NCBI GenBank assembly: GCA_021234155.1
Contig: JAJEKV010000050.1
Coordinates: 1,443,675-1,507,674, forward strand
Direction: 5' to 3'
Length of the DNA: 64,000 nt
Source of the DNA: Isoetes taiwanensis
Lineage: Eukaryota > Streptophyta > Lycopodiopsida > Isoetales > Isoetaceae
Both the position numbers and the translations under genes were made by a program. This document shows, piece by piece, positions 1-11,770 of this stretch. The notes beneath the pieces were generated by a model. The model ran no database searches and had not been told where the DNA came from. It was given only the letters and a program-made list of their open reading frames with translations. Position 1 is the stretch's first letter. Every line of letters starts with the position of its first letter.

Positions 1-204
1 CCGTGACTGGAACAAAATATCAGTATAGAGCAAAGAAATCACACTGCATCCACAAACAAAAACAAGCATAAGAATGGTTGTAATGCATGGGATAGCAAAA
101 TATGGGTTTTGAGGTTATCCCCCTTCACTATGTCAGCATTTAAGGCATAAGGCCATAATTATGATCAAATGTGTGCAGCCATAACAAGACTACTAACTTG
201 ATCT

Positions 205-865
205 AGATTTTAGTAGTCAGGTCTATCTATTTTATGGAACCAGCAAAATCATAAGTCAAATAACTCTTCTTTATTTTAAAGAAAGCTAGGAAGACCATTA
301 TGCAACCTTATTTTAGATCCGAACTGTGAGTCCCCATATAAGACAGTCAGATTTATTCATATTAAGATCACAGCAGATTATTACCATCTACTATTTTATC
401 TGTTCACCTAATTCATTTCAGTTACCTTACAAAAATCATTTAAGCAAATAGGCTAGAGAATACTTTCAATAAACTAAACCTATCCACCCTTTGCATTTCG
501 ATGGTCTAGATCTAAGTAAACTGGTCTTTCTATTTTATGGATGCAACATCAAAAACATAGATCAGTCATCCCTTCTTTATTTACAGCAAGCTAGGCTGTC
601 CTATATACATCTTAATTTAAAAATGTATATCCTCAATAAGACAGCCAAATCATTTATATAAGGGGCCATCTAATTATTACCATCTACTACTCTATCTGTT
701 AGCTCATTTCATTTCAGTTTCCATACCAGAATCACTTAAGCATATAGACTAGGAAAAACTTTCAAGGGAATTTCATAGAAGTTAGTGTAGATCCATTAGA
801 TCTGAGATGTAAAAATTCTCAAAGATAAATTAAACTAAACCTATCAAACCTTTGTAGTCATTCAA
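205..865. repeat. Tandem duplication, two units of ~300-360 bp
   Basis: Two diverged direct copies follow each other, about 205-500 and 505-865. Shared blocks in the same order include 'ctatctattttatgga', 'cttctttatttt..aagctagg', 'attattaccatctacta' (near 377 and 673), 'tcatttcagtt' and 'aaactaaacctatc' (near 474 and 832). The second copy is longer because of an insertion before its last block. No coding capacity is recognised in either unit. It may be part of a longer array that continues left of the window. Confidence 0.75.
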
Positions 866-1362
866 AGGATATTGGCCATTTCGCTGTAGTGACCTCGTAT
901 GCTGTGCTATCATGTTGTTTAAAATTGCCTCAGATCAATAATCTTAGGAGCAGATTCGCCATTGCCACTTTCATTCCCCTTCTGCTCATCATTCATCATT
1001 GGATCTAAAGTACTCGCCATTGGAGTGGAACTATTGAAGTGTCGGAGTTACCAATACGTAACCGGGTGGAAGCTGGAAAATTTTCTTACTCGATTTTTCT
1101 GCTATTCTCTTCCTAGTGGGATATTCGTATCTTCTTCTTCTCAGGCATATTCTCTGCTAGCTTTATGCCCACCCAGACCACAGAACTTGATAAAGATGAT
1201 CCGAAATTTCAGGTTTTACTTAAATTTTGTATGCCTTTTATATGCAAGTGCACCGCCCCTCGCACGGCTACCCGCCTTTGTTTTTACATACTGGAACAGG
1301 AAGATGGCCGTGAGGTCCCTTTCCTTTACTGCCATATCACTTAGCTTCACGATTCGTCTGAT

Positions 1363-1398
1363 AGTTTCTTCTTTTGCCCTAGTTTCTTCTTTTGCCCT
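1363..1398. repeat. 18 bp perfect tandem duplication
   Basis: The unit 'gtttcttcttttgcccta' occurs twice in a row. It lies inside overlapping short open frames on both strands that show no recognisable protein, so it is annotated only as a repeat. Confidence 0.8.
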
Positions 1399-1489
1399 AA
1401 CATAACCGATCTCATCCATACGTTAGTTACAACTTTAATATTTAAAATGTAATATGTCTATATTTTAAGCCTATATCAACATGTTAGTT

Positions 1490-1650
1490 AATCCAAGTTA
1501 AAGTAGCATACCCATCAATGGTTAGCAACACCACTTCCCATTTTTTATCTCCAAGAGGATTTATGCCCCAATCAAATTGTTTTAATATACCTATTCTTTT
1601 GAAATATAGGGCTACCCATTATACTCCAGACCATGGTACTTATTTTGCCA
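1490..1650 (-). pseudogene. Possible Ty3/gypsy integrase fragment
   Basis: On the minus strand one frame reads roughly 'QFDWGINPLG', then a gap, then 'EVVLLTIDGYATLTW'. This resembles the start of a gypsy integrase catalytic core, where a W-G-(I/L)-D motif is followed by a hydrophobic strand ending in D-Y-x-T-K-W. Only about 50 residues fit, stop codons flank the piece, and no zinc-binding or C-terminal integrase part is seen nearby. The fit could be chance. Confidence 0.22.
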
Positions 1651-1739
1651 TTCATAATAGCTGGATATCCCTTGATACAGATATAGCTCCTTCTTTATTC
1701 TCATGATGTTACTAGGTTTGTGCAGTACCTTCTATTTCC

Positions 1740-3500
1740 TATATCAAACCTAGATAGTAAAAAAAAAAAAGTGACATCCCTTTCTTTTGCCTTGCAAGCA
1801 ACCCCTGCAGAGCAAGTAATTTGGCCCCTCAAGCCAATCTCTACTGCCAATAGGTTTCCTCTTTCCCTTTTTGCCGGTCTTTGATTCTCGCTTCCTCGCC
1901 TCGCTATGGCGCATCCGCCTTCTTTGACGCTATTTTCTTTGCTCGAGAAGAGCCATGGTGTTGATGTGTGTTAAGGCTTCGACTATGGATCTTCAAATAA
2001 TGGCGCATTAGGAAACCCTCCTCGGGTGGTTTTAACGACTAGATTCAAAGTTCTTCTACCCGCAGGTACGTTCTATTCCTTCTATTGTATCTGCTGAGAC
2101 AATGCCGAGGCATGTTATTGCTATCTAGAATCGCGATATGCTATTTCGCGGGTCGCGGGCATCTTATTTTTCCCCTTCCCGCCAACAAGAGCCACAACCG
2201 GCCCGGTGATGCCGCTATCCGCTGCATCAAGCACAAATTTGCTCCTCGAGATGCGCCTCATTGTCAAGGCTCCGCAACAAAATACCGAGAGCATCTTGCA
2301 AACGTAGGAGGACCCAAATCGAGACCGCCATAGTTTCGGGCTTTCTTCAATGCCCTTCCTCTCGTTACCTATCTCGCAGGTTTCTTTATTTCAAGCCTAT
2401 GAAATGGGCATTTCCAAGCCATTTTTCAAGCCACTAATCCTAAGCTTAGTAGTTCCTAAGGAAACATGTGAGATTTATCTCCAAGAAGCCTATAGCTGGC
2501 CGAAAGCTCGTCCATGTAGTCAGAAATTTCACGCGACATAACCTCGAGGGGCATATAACCGGGTACGCATTTGGGTTAGTTTCGTTGGAGGCCACGCTAC
2601 GTTGCTCGAAGACTTCTATACCGGATTGCCCGCCTAATCGAGCAACTCGCGATCCATTTTATATCAGCCATTCATGCATCCCATAATATGTTTCCGAAAG
2701 TGCCAAAGAGTTCGTGGAGTTCGCCAGCGTGTATTACCTCAACTTGTGCTAATGCCGATTTTGTGCGTAAAATGGCATTAACTGCTACAATTGTTCTCGC
2801 ATATTCTACATCCAAATTAGTGGGGAAATGAACAAATAAAAACAACAAAGATGAAAATGCCCCGCCATAAGGAAACTCTTTGCGCATACATCCTTACATA
2901 CTTGGTCCTTTCAGCGTGCATGCATCCGGCATAATTGCTTAAGTTCCTCGCTAGGGTCAAAATCTCCATTACATAATGGAGACATAAATGGAGACGTTGT
3001 AACCATGTTCTGGGATGCGTATGTATATGATGCATGCATTAGTATGTGAACTCAACCTACCAGTTGAGTGTTCTGTGTTAGTGAAAAATGAGGAAGCAAA
3101 GGAGCCCAAAAGCGTAGGCAATGTGGAGAAGCACAAGTCAACAAGAAATGATCATAGCTAAAAGTTATAGATGCTATTTTCGTGATCATCCCAATCGGCA
3201 TACCTTTTAAGGATGCAGATCATAAGGATTTCAGATTTATGGATTGCTAGAGGCAATCTTCAAAACTTGATCATCCTAACCATCTGGAGGCACAACCCAA
3301 CACTCTAGTCATGCGAGAATGTTACTTCTAATGTAGTTCCTAAGCCACGTGTCGAGAAGCATCTCAATCTCGTGGTCTCAACCAATTATGGCGCCGACTC
3401 AATGTTTCTGATTCTCAACTCTAATAATAAATTACCGTGAAGAACACGCGACATGACGTGACAATTACAAGAGGATAGGCGTTTTTAAGGCCAAACCCCG
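1740..3500. other. No recognised gene
   Basis: The stretch contains an A12 run near 1,759 and a somewhat GC-richer patch (about 1,850-2,700) with several short open frames on both strands, none longer than about 80 codons. None shows a domain I recognise. The mixed composition suggests old transposon debris, but no ends or enzymatic motifs were found. Confidence 0.4.
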
Positions 3501-3509
3501 TGGTCACTA

Positions 3510-3996
3510 CCATTTAGGGCTCGTCGATTTGTGTCGGTTCGAAAGTACACAAATTTATTCAATTAAGGCCAAAACCTCGCCAATACTTGGCCAGGTCAAC
3601 GGCAATATCACTTTTGTGAAAGATTTGTGTTAGATGTTTGGCATTTTAAGTTAGCATTCGTAATATCATTGCATCACGACATGTGAAAATTTGTGACATA
3701 ATTGAAAGTCAAATTTATCGTAAGAAATTTGTGTCAATCAAACGCCGTTAGTTCTAAAGTTTTGGGTCAATTTTTACACATTTTTGTCACGCTTATAATA
3801 ACTTTTGTCACCTTTAAAAAGGTTTAGAATCCTCGTGATAAGGTCAAATATATTGACAGCTTTACATCAATAAAAGCTATTAATATTCCTACATCTTCAC
3901 CCACGGATTGCATCAATAGCACTTAATTCACGCGGATTGTGTCAAAAATGATATTGACTTCAATTCCGTAAATGGCATCGTACAACCCTAAATAGG
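3510..3996. mobile_element. MITE-like element with imperfect inverted ends
   Basis: The left end reads CCATTTAGGGCTCGTCGAT and the reverse complement of the right end reads CCTATTTAGGGTTGTACGAT, an imperfect terminal inverted repeat of about 18-20 bp. Both ends are flanked by the dinucleotide TA (3,508-3,509 and 3,997-3,998), as expected for a Tc1/mariner (Stowaway-type) target duplication. The 487 bp interior is AT-rich, has no reading frame of note and repeats 'tttgtgtc'-like words. The size and lack of coding fit a non-autonomous element. The inverted repeat is short, so chance cannot be excluded. Confidence 0.5.
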
Positions 3997-3999
3997 TAT

Positions 4000-5600
4000 G
4001 TTCTCACTCTTAACAATTTCTTATGAGATTGCAATCCTTTTAGGTTTATACAAAAACTTCATACACTGTACACATCCTGGGATCTACCATGTTATGAAAG
4101 TGCGAAAAGAACTCCAAATTAGAAGTTGTTGTTCGAGCCAGCTGTGTGGATACTTGTTGAATTGTCGATATCAACATGTGTCTAGTATCCCACCGGATGA
4201 TGTTTTTCTCGAACAAATTATATAGGCGCCAAAGAATTTGTTTGTTAATTAGCAAGACCGAAGAATCTATGACATTTCTCAAGCCGTATTTGGAAAGATA
4301 TATTACAAAAGGCCAACACACATCTCAATTGATGGAAAGGCAATAAGCTCTTAATGGCTGGTAGAATCACATTGGCAAGGTTAGTACTATGCTATAATGC
4401 ATATTTACATGGCTTATGTGACCTTGGCTCAAGAGAGCAAGATGCAGAAATCTCCTCCTCGTAACTTCATTTGGGGAGGTAATGAGAACTGCTAAGGCTT
4501 GTTAAAGTCTGGTGGTAGTGTGTGCACCCCAAAGCATGAGGGAGGACTCCTGGATTTTGGATCCTTTCTTTTATAGCAAGTTTCTTATGTCCAAGTTTAT
4601 GTGGAAGGTTTTAGAATGAGCCCAGCTCTCGACATGGTAATCGCTTTTATCCGCTTTCCTCACTCCTGCTGTGTTCATAAGTCACAGCTCGGTGCAACTC
4701 CGGGTGCTATTCCCTTCCTCGATATCGCCATATGTCAATGCCTCCCATTCCTAAAGGGTCTTTTACAGCTTGGGAGCGTGTTCACCCTTTGTTCAGATCG
4801 ATAGCTCGATACATCGCTGACATCATCACCATGATGGATCCCGCTGGGGCCTTTCAAGTGCATTATCATCCCCATTGCCCAAGATATGTTGATCCCCACA
4901 CAACAGGCTTGTTTCAGAGAAGACTGCATTTTGATGGCCGGGCCAGTGTTGTGGGTAAATAATCTATGACAGATTTTGACTTAAGAAACGTGGATAGATC
5001 AATTTGGGTCCAGTATACACCCCACTCCACCACCCCCACCTTCAAAAAAAAACACTAGACACAAGATCTGTATGGCATTCTAAGAGTAAAAGGACTGATT
5101 TGCATGTATCCGCTACTTCAATGACTCCATCACCATACCTACCTATACCTAAATTACCATGGATCAATTTGCACTATTCATATTTGTGATATAAGGAGTT
5201 GTGATCTCCCAAACCGCCGGATCTCTCACATTACTCAGACTGTGATAAAATATGTATGTGCATTGAAAATAAAACAATGTACTTGTATAAGATCAGATAC
5301 CCATATCAGACTGGCTACAATAGCTAAGCTCCCGACAACAACTAAAGTTTCACGGTCAAACAAAAACAAGAATCTAGAAGGAAAAGGCACCTCGCCAGCT
5401 TTTATGTTTACATGGTATTTTCTAACCGCTGCTACTGTATTTAGTGTAGGTATGTATATGATAATATCCCATGTTAGCGAACCCTCAAATCCCTAAAATA
5501 CACAAAATACATAAATTAGTATTGGAAATTCGTCGTAACAAATTTTCTTTGTTCCCGCGCTGGTTTTGAAGTTGTCTTCCCACTTCGCACCCAAGTGACC
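4000..5600. other. No recognised gene
   Basis: Short overlapping open frames of 60-90 codons occur on both strands, but no domain, splice pattern or transposon end is recognised. Confidence 0.4.
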
Positions 5601-5604
5601 ACAA

Positions 5605-8105
5605 ATCGCTGAGACGGCGGTGCGGAGCCGTAAGGTCCCAGAGTATCCCTTCGACAATGTGGGCTCAGAGGTCTGGCTGGCCGGGGAAAGCTATGACATG
5701 ACGAAATACACAATGGATGCATTACCTCTTAGGTAACAATGTTTTTTGTCCTGCTTCTGTCAAACATATACTGTTATTTGCACTGTCTGCTTAAGATCAC
5801 CAGATCCCTGCTTCTTTTGCTCACAAGAATCAGATATAAAAAGCCCTCCCAAAAGATCCCTTGTTTCTATAGGGTTATGGGTCGGTCTGACGAGGCAACA
5901 GGAGAGCTTGCACCTTTTCATCGTCAGCTTTTTTTTTCTAAAACATAGCAGGTTAGCTCATAGTTTTTATTGCTTTTTGCTTTTGCTACCTGCTTTGGTG
6001 GATTGTATACCCAGACCAAGAGCTTTCAATACGATATCTCTAGAAGGAATTTTGTTTTTATTTGGCTGTGGGTAAGGGATTCTTTTGTATCTACTTCTAC
6101 TCCTGTAGTTTTGTAATTTGCAAAATTGCCATGTACTTTCTAAGCAATTCAGTAATTTCTCATTCCTGGATTACTTACCAGGATTGTCATTTTGTTTATA
6201 TGCCCAGAATTTTGCTCCAATGCCATGCTTTTGGTCTACTGTACGTAAATATGGCAAGACCGTCAGCACTCTTGCAGGTGTGGCTTTTGGACTTGTAGGT
6301 ATATTCTGAATTACATTCAGTTTGTGAGTATTTAAATGATATATGTGTTTGAAGCTTCTCCCTTCCAATTTTGAAAATTTGGACATTTTTCCAGAATTTG
6401 AGAAATTGAGCAACCTGCTTTCTAACTTCGAAATTCTGAAGAGGCAAGGAAGATTATAAGAAGAAAAGCATATCTGTAGGTAATCATCTATATTTTGGCT
6501 GGTTTTATAAGATCTTTTTGTGCAGTTAGTATTTTAGTTAGAAATTTGAATAGTAGTTTTGTGTTCCATTCAACAAAGAAGATGCATGTCTCTTCCATTC
6601 CTGAATTTCTAAATTTTTCTGGGGGCTGTTACAAGTCAACAATGTGTCCACGGAATGAATAGACCTAAAGAATGTGATTTGATAGTTACATTATGGGCAG
6701 ATGGCTCCAGGTACAACTTAGGTTTTATATATATGTCCTTTTGGATAAACAGAGATAAACGAGGGGAGGTCTGCTATAGCGTTGGACTGTTCATGACAGT
6801 TTAGATAAAAGAGCTTGACCCACTGAATGCTAGGATTTTAATCGAAATCTTCAGTAGATAAGCTTTTACAGCAATTTATTTTATTTTTTGCAGACTGTGA
6901 TTATGTCTCAGGTACATAGTATTTTTAATTGATTTTAGATTCATCTATGCTGTTAGTCAACGCTCTAAGCAGAAGCTATGGTGCAGTATTTATATTACTA
7001 GCCTGGGTCCGGTGATAAACTCAGGGGTTGGCTACTGGCGAATCAGCTACACAAACTACTTTTTGGTATAAAACGCCACAAACAGTGACCAAGAATGGGA
7101 GAATAGAAAGGTAAACACCTACATTATAAATTTATTACAAATAATGAGAAAGCTTTAGTGGTGCTCTTCATGTTTTCAATTTATTGGTGCAGATGGGGCA
7201 TCTACGAGCTAACGCCATCACTTGGTAACAAACAGTGTGCCCACAAGGAGGATCTCGGCGAAGGCAAACACATGTCAATAGTAATAAGTCCGTAAGCGAT
7301 AAGGCGTGTTATTCTGACAGGCAAGATAACACAGGAGAATCTAAAGCAACATCTGGTTTTAGGAAGCTTAAGGATGGTGCAGGCTGCTGCTTATGAACAC
7401 TTGTCCTCTGGTACAATCAAGAGTGGACGGCAAAACTCTGAAGAAAAGGTCAGCATCTTAGACACTGTGCTAAGCATCTCATGAATGTCGTAATTTGCAG
7501 AGGATAGTGATGGAATATGGTCTAGAGTATAATGTTGTATGTATCCCTTTTTGCTCTTATGCACCAAAAAGTCATTCTACAAAATTTGATTTGAGACGCA
7601 TTACATGAATGAAATTGGCAAGAAGCTAGAAAATTGCACTTCAAAGTCCAGAATTCACTTGAAAAGGGTGCTTTGTCTATCAGGTCTTTTGGAGTAGGAC
7701 ACCTGCTATTGCTCAACTTCAAGACAATGGAACAAATCTGGTCAGCTTTGCAAATTTTGGTCAAGATCGCCAACTATCATGGTACAGTAATGTTCTTGAT
7801 GTCTTAGGTCTCTGTAGTCACAATTAGACGTAAGAACATTTTAGTCCCATGCAATGCTGTTAAGCACAGGCCTGCCTGGTGGCATAGGGGAACTGGAATT
7901 TGTCTTGGGTATGTGAGATTATTGTGATGTTTTATTAACATTGTGAATTATGTGCTTATATATAGTATTTGATTTGACCTTTATAGATGGGCTTTGTTGT
8001 GCTTGTATCTTGGCCCCTCTAATATCACAGGCTGGTGAAAAACAGTCAAAGAAAAACAACGGATGGCCTTTCACTAACAATGGTGGTATTGTGCTGTGCT
8101 TCTAA
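5605..8105 (+). CDS. Unidentified gene, candidate exons only
   Basis: Three stretches look like exons on the plus strand. (1) About 5,605-5,732: GC-rich and open for ~42 codons, including 'VPEYPFDNVGSEVW', ending at a GT donor at 5,733. (2) 7,193-7,448: follows 'ttattggtgcag' and is open in one frame except for a TAA at 7,293-7,295; it reads 'WGIYELTPSLGNKQC' before the stop and 'LGSLRMVQAAAYEHLSSG' after it, ending at a GT at 7,449. A GT at 7,292 could instead be a donor that removes the stop. (3) 8,031-8,105: follows 'atcacag', has 24 codons and ends at TAA. I do not recognise the protein. Linking the pieces is a guess; intervening DNA (5,740-7,190 and 7,450-8,030) holds no other candidate. 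Confidence 0.28.
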
Positions 8106-8109
8106 AAAG

Positions 8110-9280
8110 TTTTACTTATGGCCTTGCAATAATAATACCTGGACGAAGTCATGGTAATCCTTCCTACCTGAGCAGAATGTTTTGCAAACTAGAAGATATT
8201 TGATGTACGCCATATTATTGTCCACAATTTTATATTGCAGGCATGATTTAACTAATATTGTATTTGTTCTTGTAACAGGCTAGTTGAAACAACACCCATT
8301 ACTTTGTAATAAGGAAGGACTCATCATTAGTAATTTTGCATTTTATCTTCTTTTGCTCTTGATTTTGTCGTGGAAGTTTTGCCATATAGATGAAGAATAA
8401 GTAATATGAGATAAGTACTATGAACATGGCTGGTTAAGATTGTTAAAAGCTAGACTTTTTTCCAAAAACTGTTGTGGTCTGTCTGGCCCATCCCTGTGAA
8501 CAAATTCATCCCGCGACATGACACCCATTTTTCCCTCACACTGCCATGAATGTGTTGCTAAAACCACTATATAGTAGAGCTATGGTCTGTAGCTTTTAAA
8601 GTTTGGGCCAAATGGCTCTAGCAGCTTTAGATAGAAGAATACATTAGAGTTATACTAATTTGTAGTTGAGCTAGTTTGTAGGCACTGACCTATGCTTAGC
8701 AGGTCACAATAAATCAGAACCGGGCTGGATGGCCATATAGAAACTGAGAATGAGCTTGCAGGATATTGAAACAAGGACCACCGGGTAGAGCACCCCCCTT
8801 ATCTTTGGCCACATCTATACATCCAAGAATTAGAACCTTTATTTATTATGTTTATGTTTCACGCTTTTCTTCATACTGAAACCAAGCTTGGGAACTTATA
8901 GAATATTCTTGGAGTTAAATCAACTTTTGCTGCTTGATGTCTGACATTTTGAAGTCATGATAGCAAAAGGGAATTATCATGGATTAGATTCAAACCTTCC
9001 TATGATGAAAGAAATGTGAGTGGTAATGTTTAGTGGTAACGTTGATATACCTTATGAGGTTGTCCTCATGTGATCCTTCTTGTGAGATTTTTCAGCAGAG
9101 CTTGTTGATGAATTTGTATAGATCACCAAAGTTGATTCAGCTCATGGTACCCCCAAAGACTATCAAGCAGAGGTATCTAGGTCATAATTGCAGGAGAAGG
9201 AGGTAGCCCCAGGTGAACTTTTTCATTATTATCTTGAATTTAACGATTCATATTGTTTAGCATATGCTTAACGTCCATTT
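8110..9280. other. No recognised gene
   Basis: AT-rich sequence without a convincing exon, repeat array or transposon end. It could be the 3' flank of the candidate gene to the left or the flank of the PPR pseudogene to the right. Confidence 0.4.
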
Positions 9281-9281
9281 T

Positions 9282-9345
9282 AGACCTCCACTTATCTGCT
9301 ATATCTTTTCTCTCGACGCCCATTTGACCTCCACTTATCTGCTAT
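9282..9345. repeat. 44 bp-spaced direct repeat
   Basis: The 20 bp word 'gacctccacttatctgctat' is present at 9,282-9,301 and again at 9,326-9,345. Similar sequence ('acg.cc.attt') precedes both copies, so this is a short tandem duplication of about 44 bp just downstream of the PPR pseudogene. Confidence 0.75.
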
Positions 9346-10140
9346 CTCCTTGGCAACATAAATTTAGATGAACATGCTGGCACAAGACATATATGATTTT
9401 GAGTTGACATTCTATAATTTGACCATGTATCACCCTGCCATGTTCTATTGCATTCAGCTGCTGCATGCCTTCAGAACACTTGAAAAATGTAACTGCATCT
9501 GGATTTACGCTTTCTTGTTGCATTTTCTTTACAGAACCCCCAAGGCATGAAGAAGACTAGAATCATGCTGGGAAAACCCAACAATCATTGTGTTCCATGA
9601 CACCAGATCTTTTTGCAGATTATCAAATACTTCCTGTGCTTCCTCCAGCATGTGCCACATTTTGCATACATATGAATGAGTGCATTCCTCACCACAAGAT
9701 CCCACTCATATCTTCCTCTTTTATGCATGTGCTCTTCCATGGATGAGCCTGCCCTGATGAGAAGCTCCTATAATGCCGCATGCCTTCAAGGCACTTGAAC
9801 AGATAATTTGTTCGTTTTATGCCCTCTTCTTGCATTTTCTCTCAAAAGCTTCAAAGCCGCTAAAGGTTTCACTATGCTTGACAAAGTATCCCGCGCATCA
9901 TTGCACTATGTATGAATTGGCAGCTATAATTGCAGCCCATGTATGAACAGTTGGTTTCACCTGTTTATGAAATACATCATTTCCAGTATGATCCAGACAT
10001 CCAAAGGATGCAAATAGACGTATAAGATGGGAGCCCAGAAAGGCATCTTTCAAGTCCACCGCGAAACTATGAGGGAATGGATTTTCCTAACATGTTTATC
10101 ATGACGCATCAAGCAATATATGAAGATAAATGCCATCCCA
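9335..10140 (-). pseudogene. Pentatricopeptide repeat (PPR) protein pseudogene
   Basis: PPR proteins bind organelle RNA through tandem ~35-residue repeats and guide editing, splicing or stability. Reading 10,140 to 9,335 on the minus strand across several frames gives clear PPR text: 'LGSHLIRLFASFG' (about 10,060), 'VKPTVHTWAAIIAANS' (about 9,950), 'DLVVRNALIHMYAKCGT' (about 9,690), 'DLVSWNTMIVGFSQHDS' (about 9,600), and 'VNPDAVTF' with 'AIEHGRVIHGQIIE' in the one long open stretch (9,335-9,523). The P, L and S type alternation indicates the PLS class common in seed-free plants. Frame changes and stops separate nearly every repeat. Only about five or six repeats remain, and no start, E or DYW tail is visible. 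It is a truncated, dead copy; an active relative should exist elsewhere in the genome. Confidence 0.88.
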
Positions 10141-10149
10141 AAAAAACTA

Positions 10150-11380
10150 CTATGGACTCTATTGTTCTTCAAAATATCTCTTCACATAATCATTCCTCAA
10201 ATCGTGACATTGTCATCTCGTGATCTTCAGCAATGGAACCAAATTTCCAGGTGGTGGTATAAACATAACTTAATGATTTAGGATGATAGTGACTTATATT
10301 TTACAATATAGGAACATTGTTTAGCATATGCTAATATCCAAATACCATCTCATTCCATGCTTCCAATGCCCAGTTATTTCGATTATTTTTACATGAAAAA
10401 GGAAGAAGGCATATATCTGGCCAAGTTGAACATCTTAAGATAGGTAGATTTTGCTGGGATTTTGTAAGAACAGAATTGAGCTTGTGTACATAAACAGAAA
10501 TGCACAAACACAATTACCTTTTGGTTTTGCTAAAATCTAAAAATCTCCTTTTGCCTTTTAATTATGAAGTTTGGGTTCTTTGATGATACCTTATCAGCTC
10601 CATATATACTACAATTAGTTTCAATGTGTTCCAACAATGTTCTTCACAACATTGAAATACTAATACCTCACATTTGCCAATAAATGTATTCATCTAGGAG
10701 TTTGATTTCTATTGTAGCTTTATGTCTTGGTATGGTAAATTGAATACAATTTGAGAATTGACAAAGTTCTTGTTTTTCTGGCTAAAAGTTAGCTAAGAGG
10801 AAGAGCGCGAATGAGCTCCACTGACAGTTGGGTTCGTCACAAGGACTATAACCGAGGAGAATTATGCAAAAATAGAGAAATTGTCTCAAACTAAAACTAA
10901 AACAAATAACTTTTTATGTTAAAAGTACTAATGTAGAATGATCTTTCATTCAAATTAACGTAATGTTCTTTACTCTCACAAGTAATTTGATTGGGATTGA
11001 GTTTTTCTATCATTATCAGGTAATTAAATCAACTATTTTTCCTTTCTTTGTATATATATGCATGATGCAAACCATGGACTCAAAGTAGACCAATTTTGCA
11101 CATATAAACACAAAAAAAAACATCCAAATACTAATGTTTAAAAAAATATCTATTGGACGAATTCAGAAAAATCCACAAAAATTGAAAGTAGAATTGCCAC
11201 AAAGAGACTCTTGTGATTTAGACACAAATTTGACAATGGTATCATATATGCTTCATGAAAATTGACATATATATATGTCACAAAAAGAATCTAAAATTTG
11301 ACAAAATTTTGCTACTCAAACATCACAAAATTTGTTATACCTATATAACTAAATGTTACAATCATGTTGCAAAATAAAAT
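10150..11380. other. AT-rich, no recognised gene
   Basis: No exon, domain or transposon end was recognised. Short A and T runs and '(ta)n' patches are common, and the stretch leads into a tandem repeat array. Confidence 0.4.
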
Positions 11381-11384
11381 ATGC

Positions 11385-11770
11385 TCGCTATAAGCTGTAT
11401 AAAAGGGATATAAAACATGTTGCAAAGCAGAAGTTACAAATATGACGTGAAATGATGTCAACGTGGTGTAATTTGCTGTATACGACTAATATAATAGAAA
11501 GTATGACACAATTATTGAATAACATGGATAAGCCGCTGATGCAAACATATGCAAATTGCTCAAATGTAGTCGCTGAGTCGGTGACTAATGCTATAGAAAA
11601 CATGACGAATTATTGAATAACTGATATAAGCTCTATTGACAAATATGCTATGCCATTGCCACAAATATACCATGGTGTCGGTGGACTAATATGATAGAAA
11701 GTATGACGCAATTATTGAATAACTTGGATATAACCTCGACACAAACATGTAACGTAATTGCTACAAATGT
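11385..11770. repeat. ~100 bp tandem repeat, about 3.5 units
   Basis: The block 'gactaat.t.atagaaa.tatgac..aattattgaataac' starts at 11,484, 11,583 and 11,684, giving units of 99 and 101 bp. Each is followed by related 'gacaaa.atgc..tgcca..' sequence. A degraded earlier unit is visible from about 11,385, and the last unit fades near 11,770. The units have diverged, so the array is old. A 71-codon open frame on the minus strand across the array reads through the repeats and is not taken as a gene. Confidence 0.8.

Noticed and set aside
962-1405. 147-codon plus-strand frame as a gene
   Set aside because: No domain is recognised, it ends in an 18 bp duplication, and the hydrophobic and Ser-rich composition looks like translated T/C-rich non-coding DNA.
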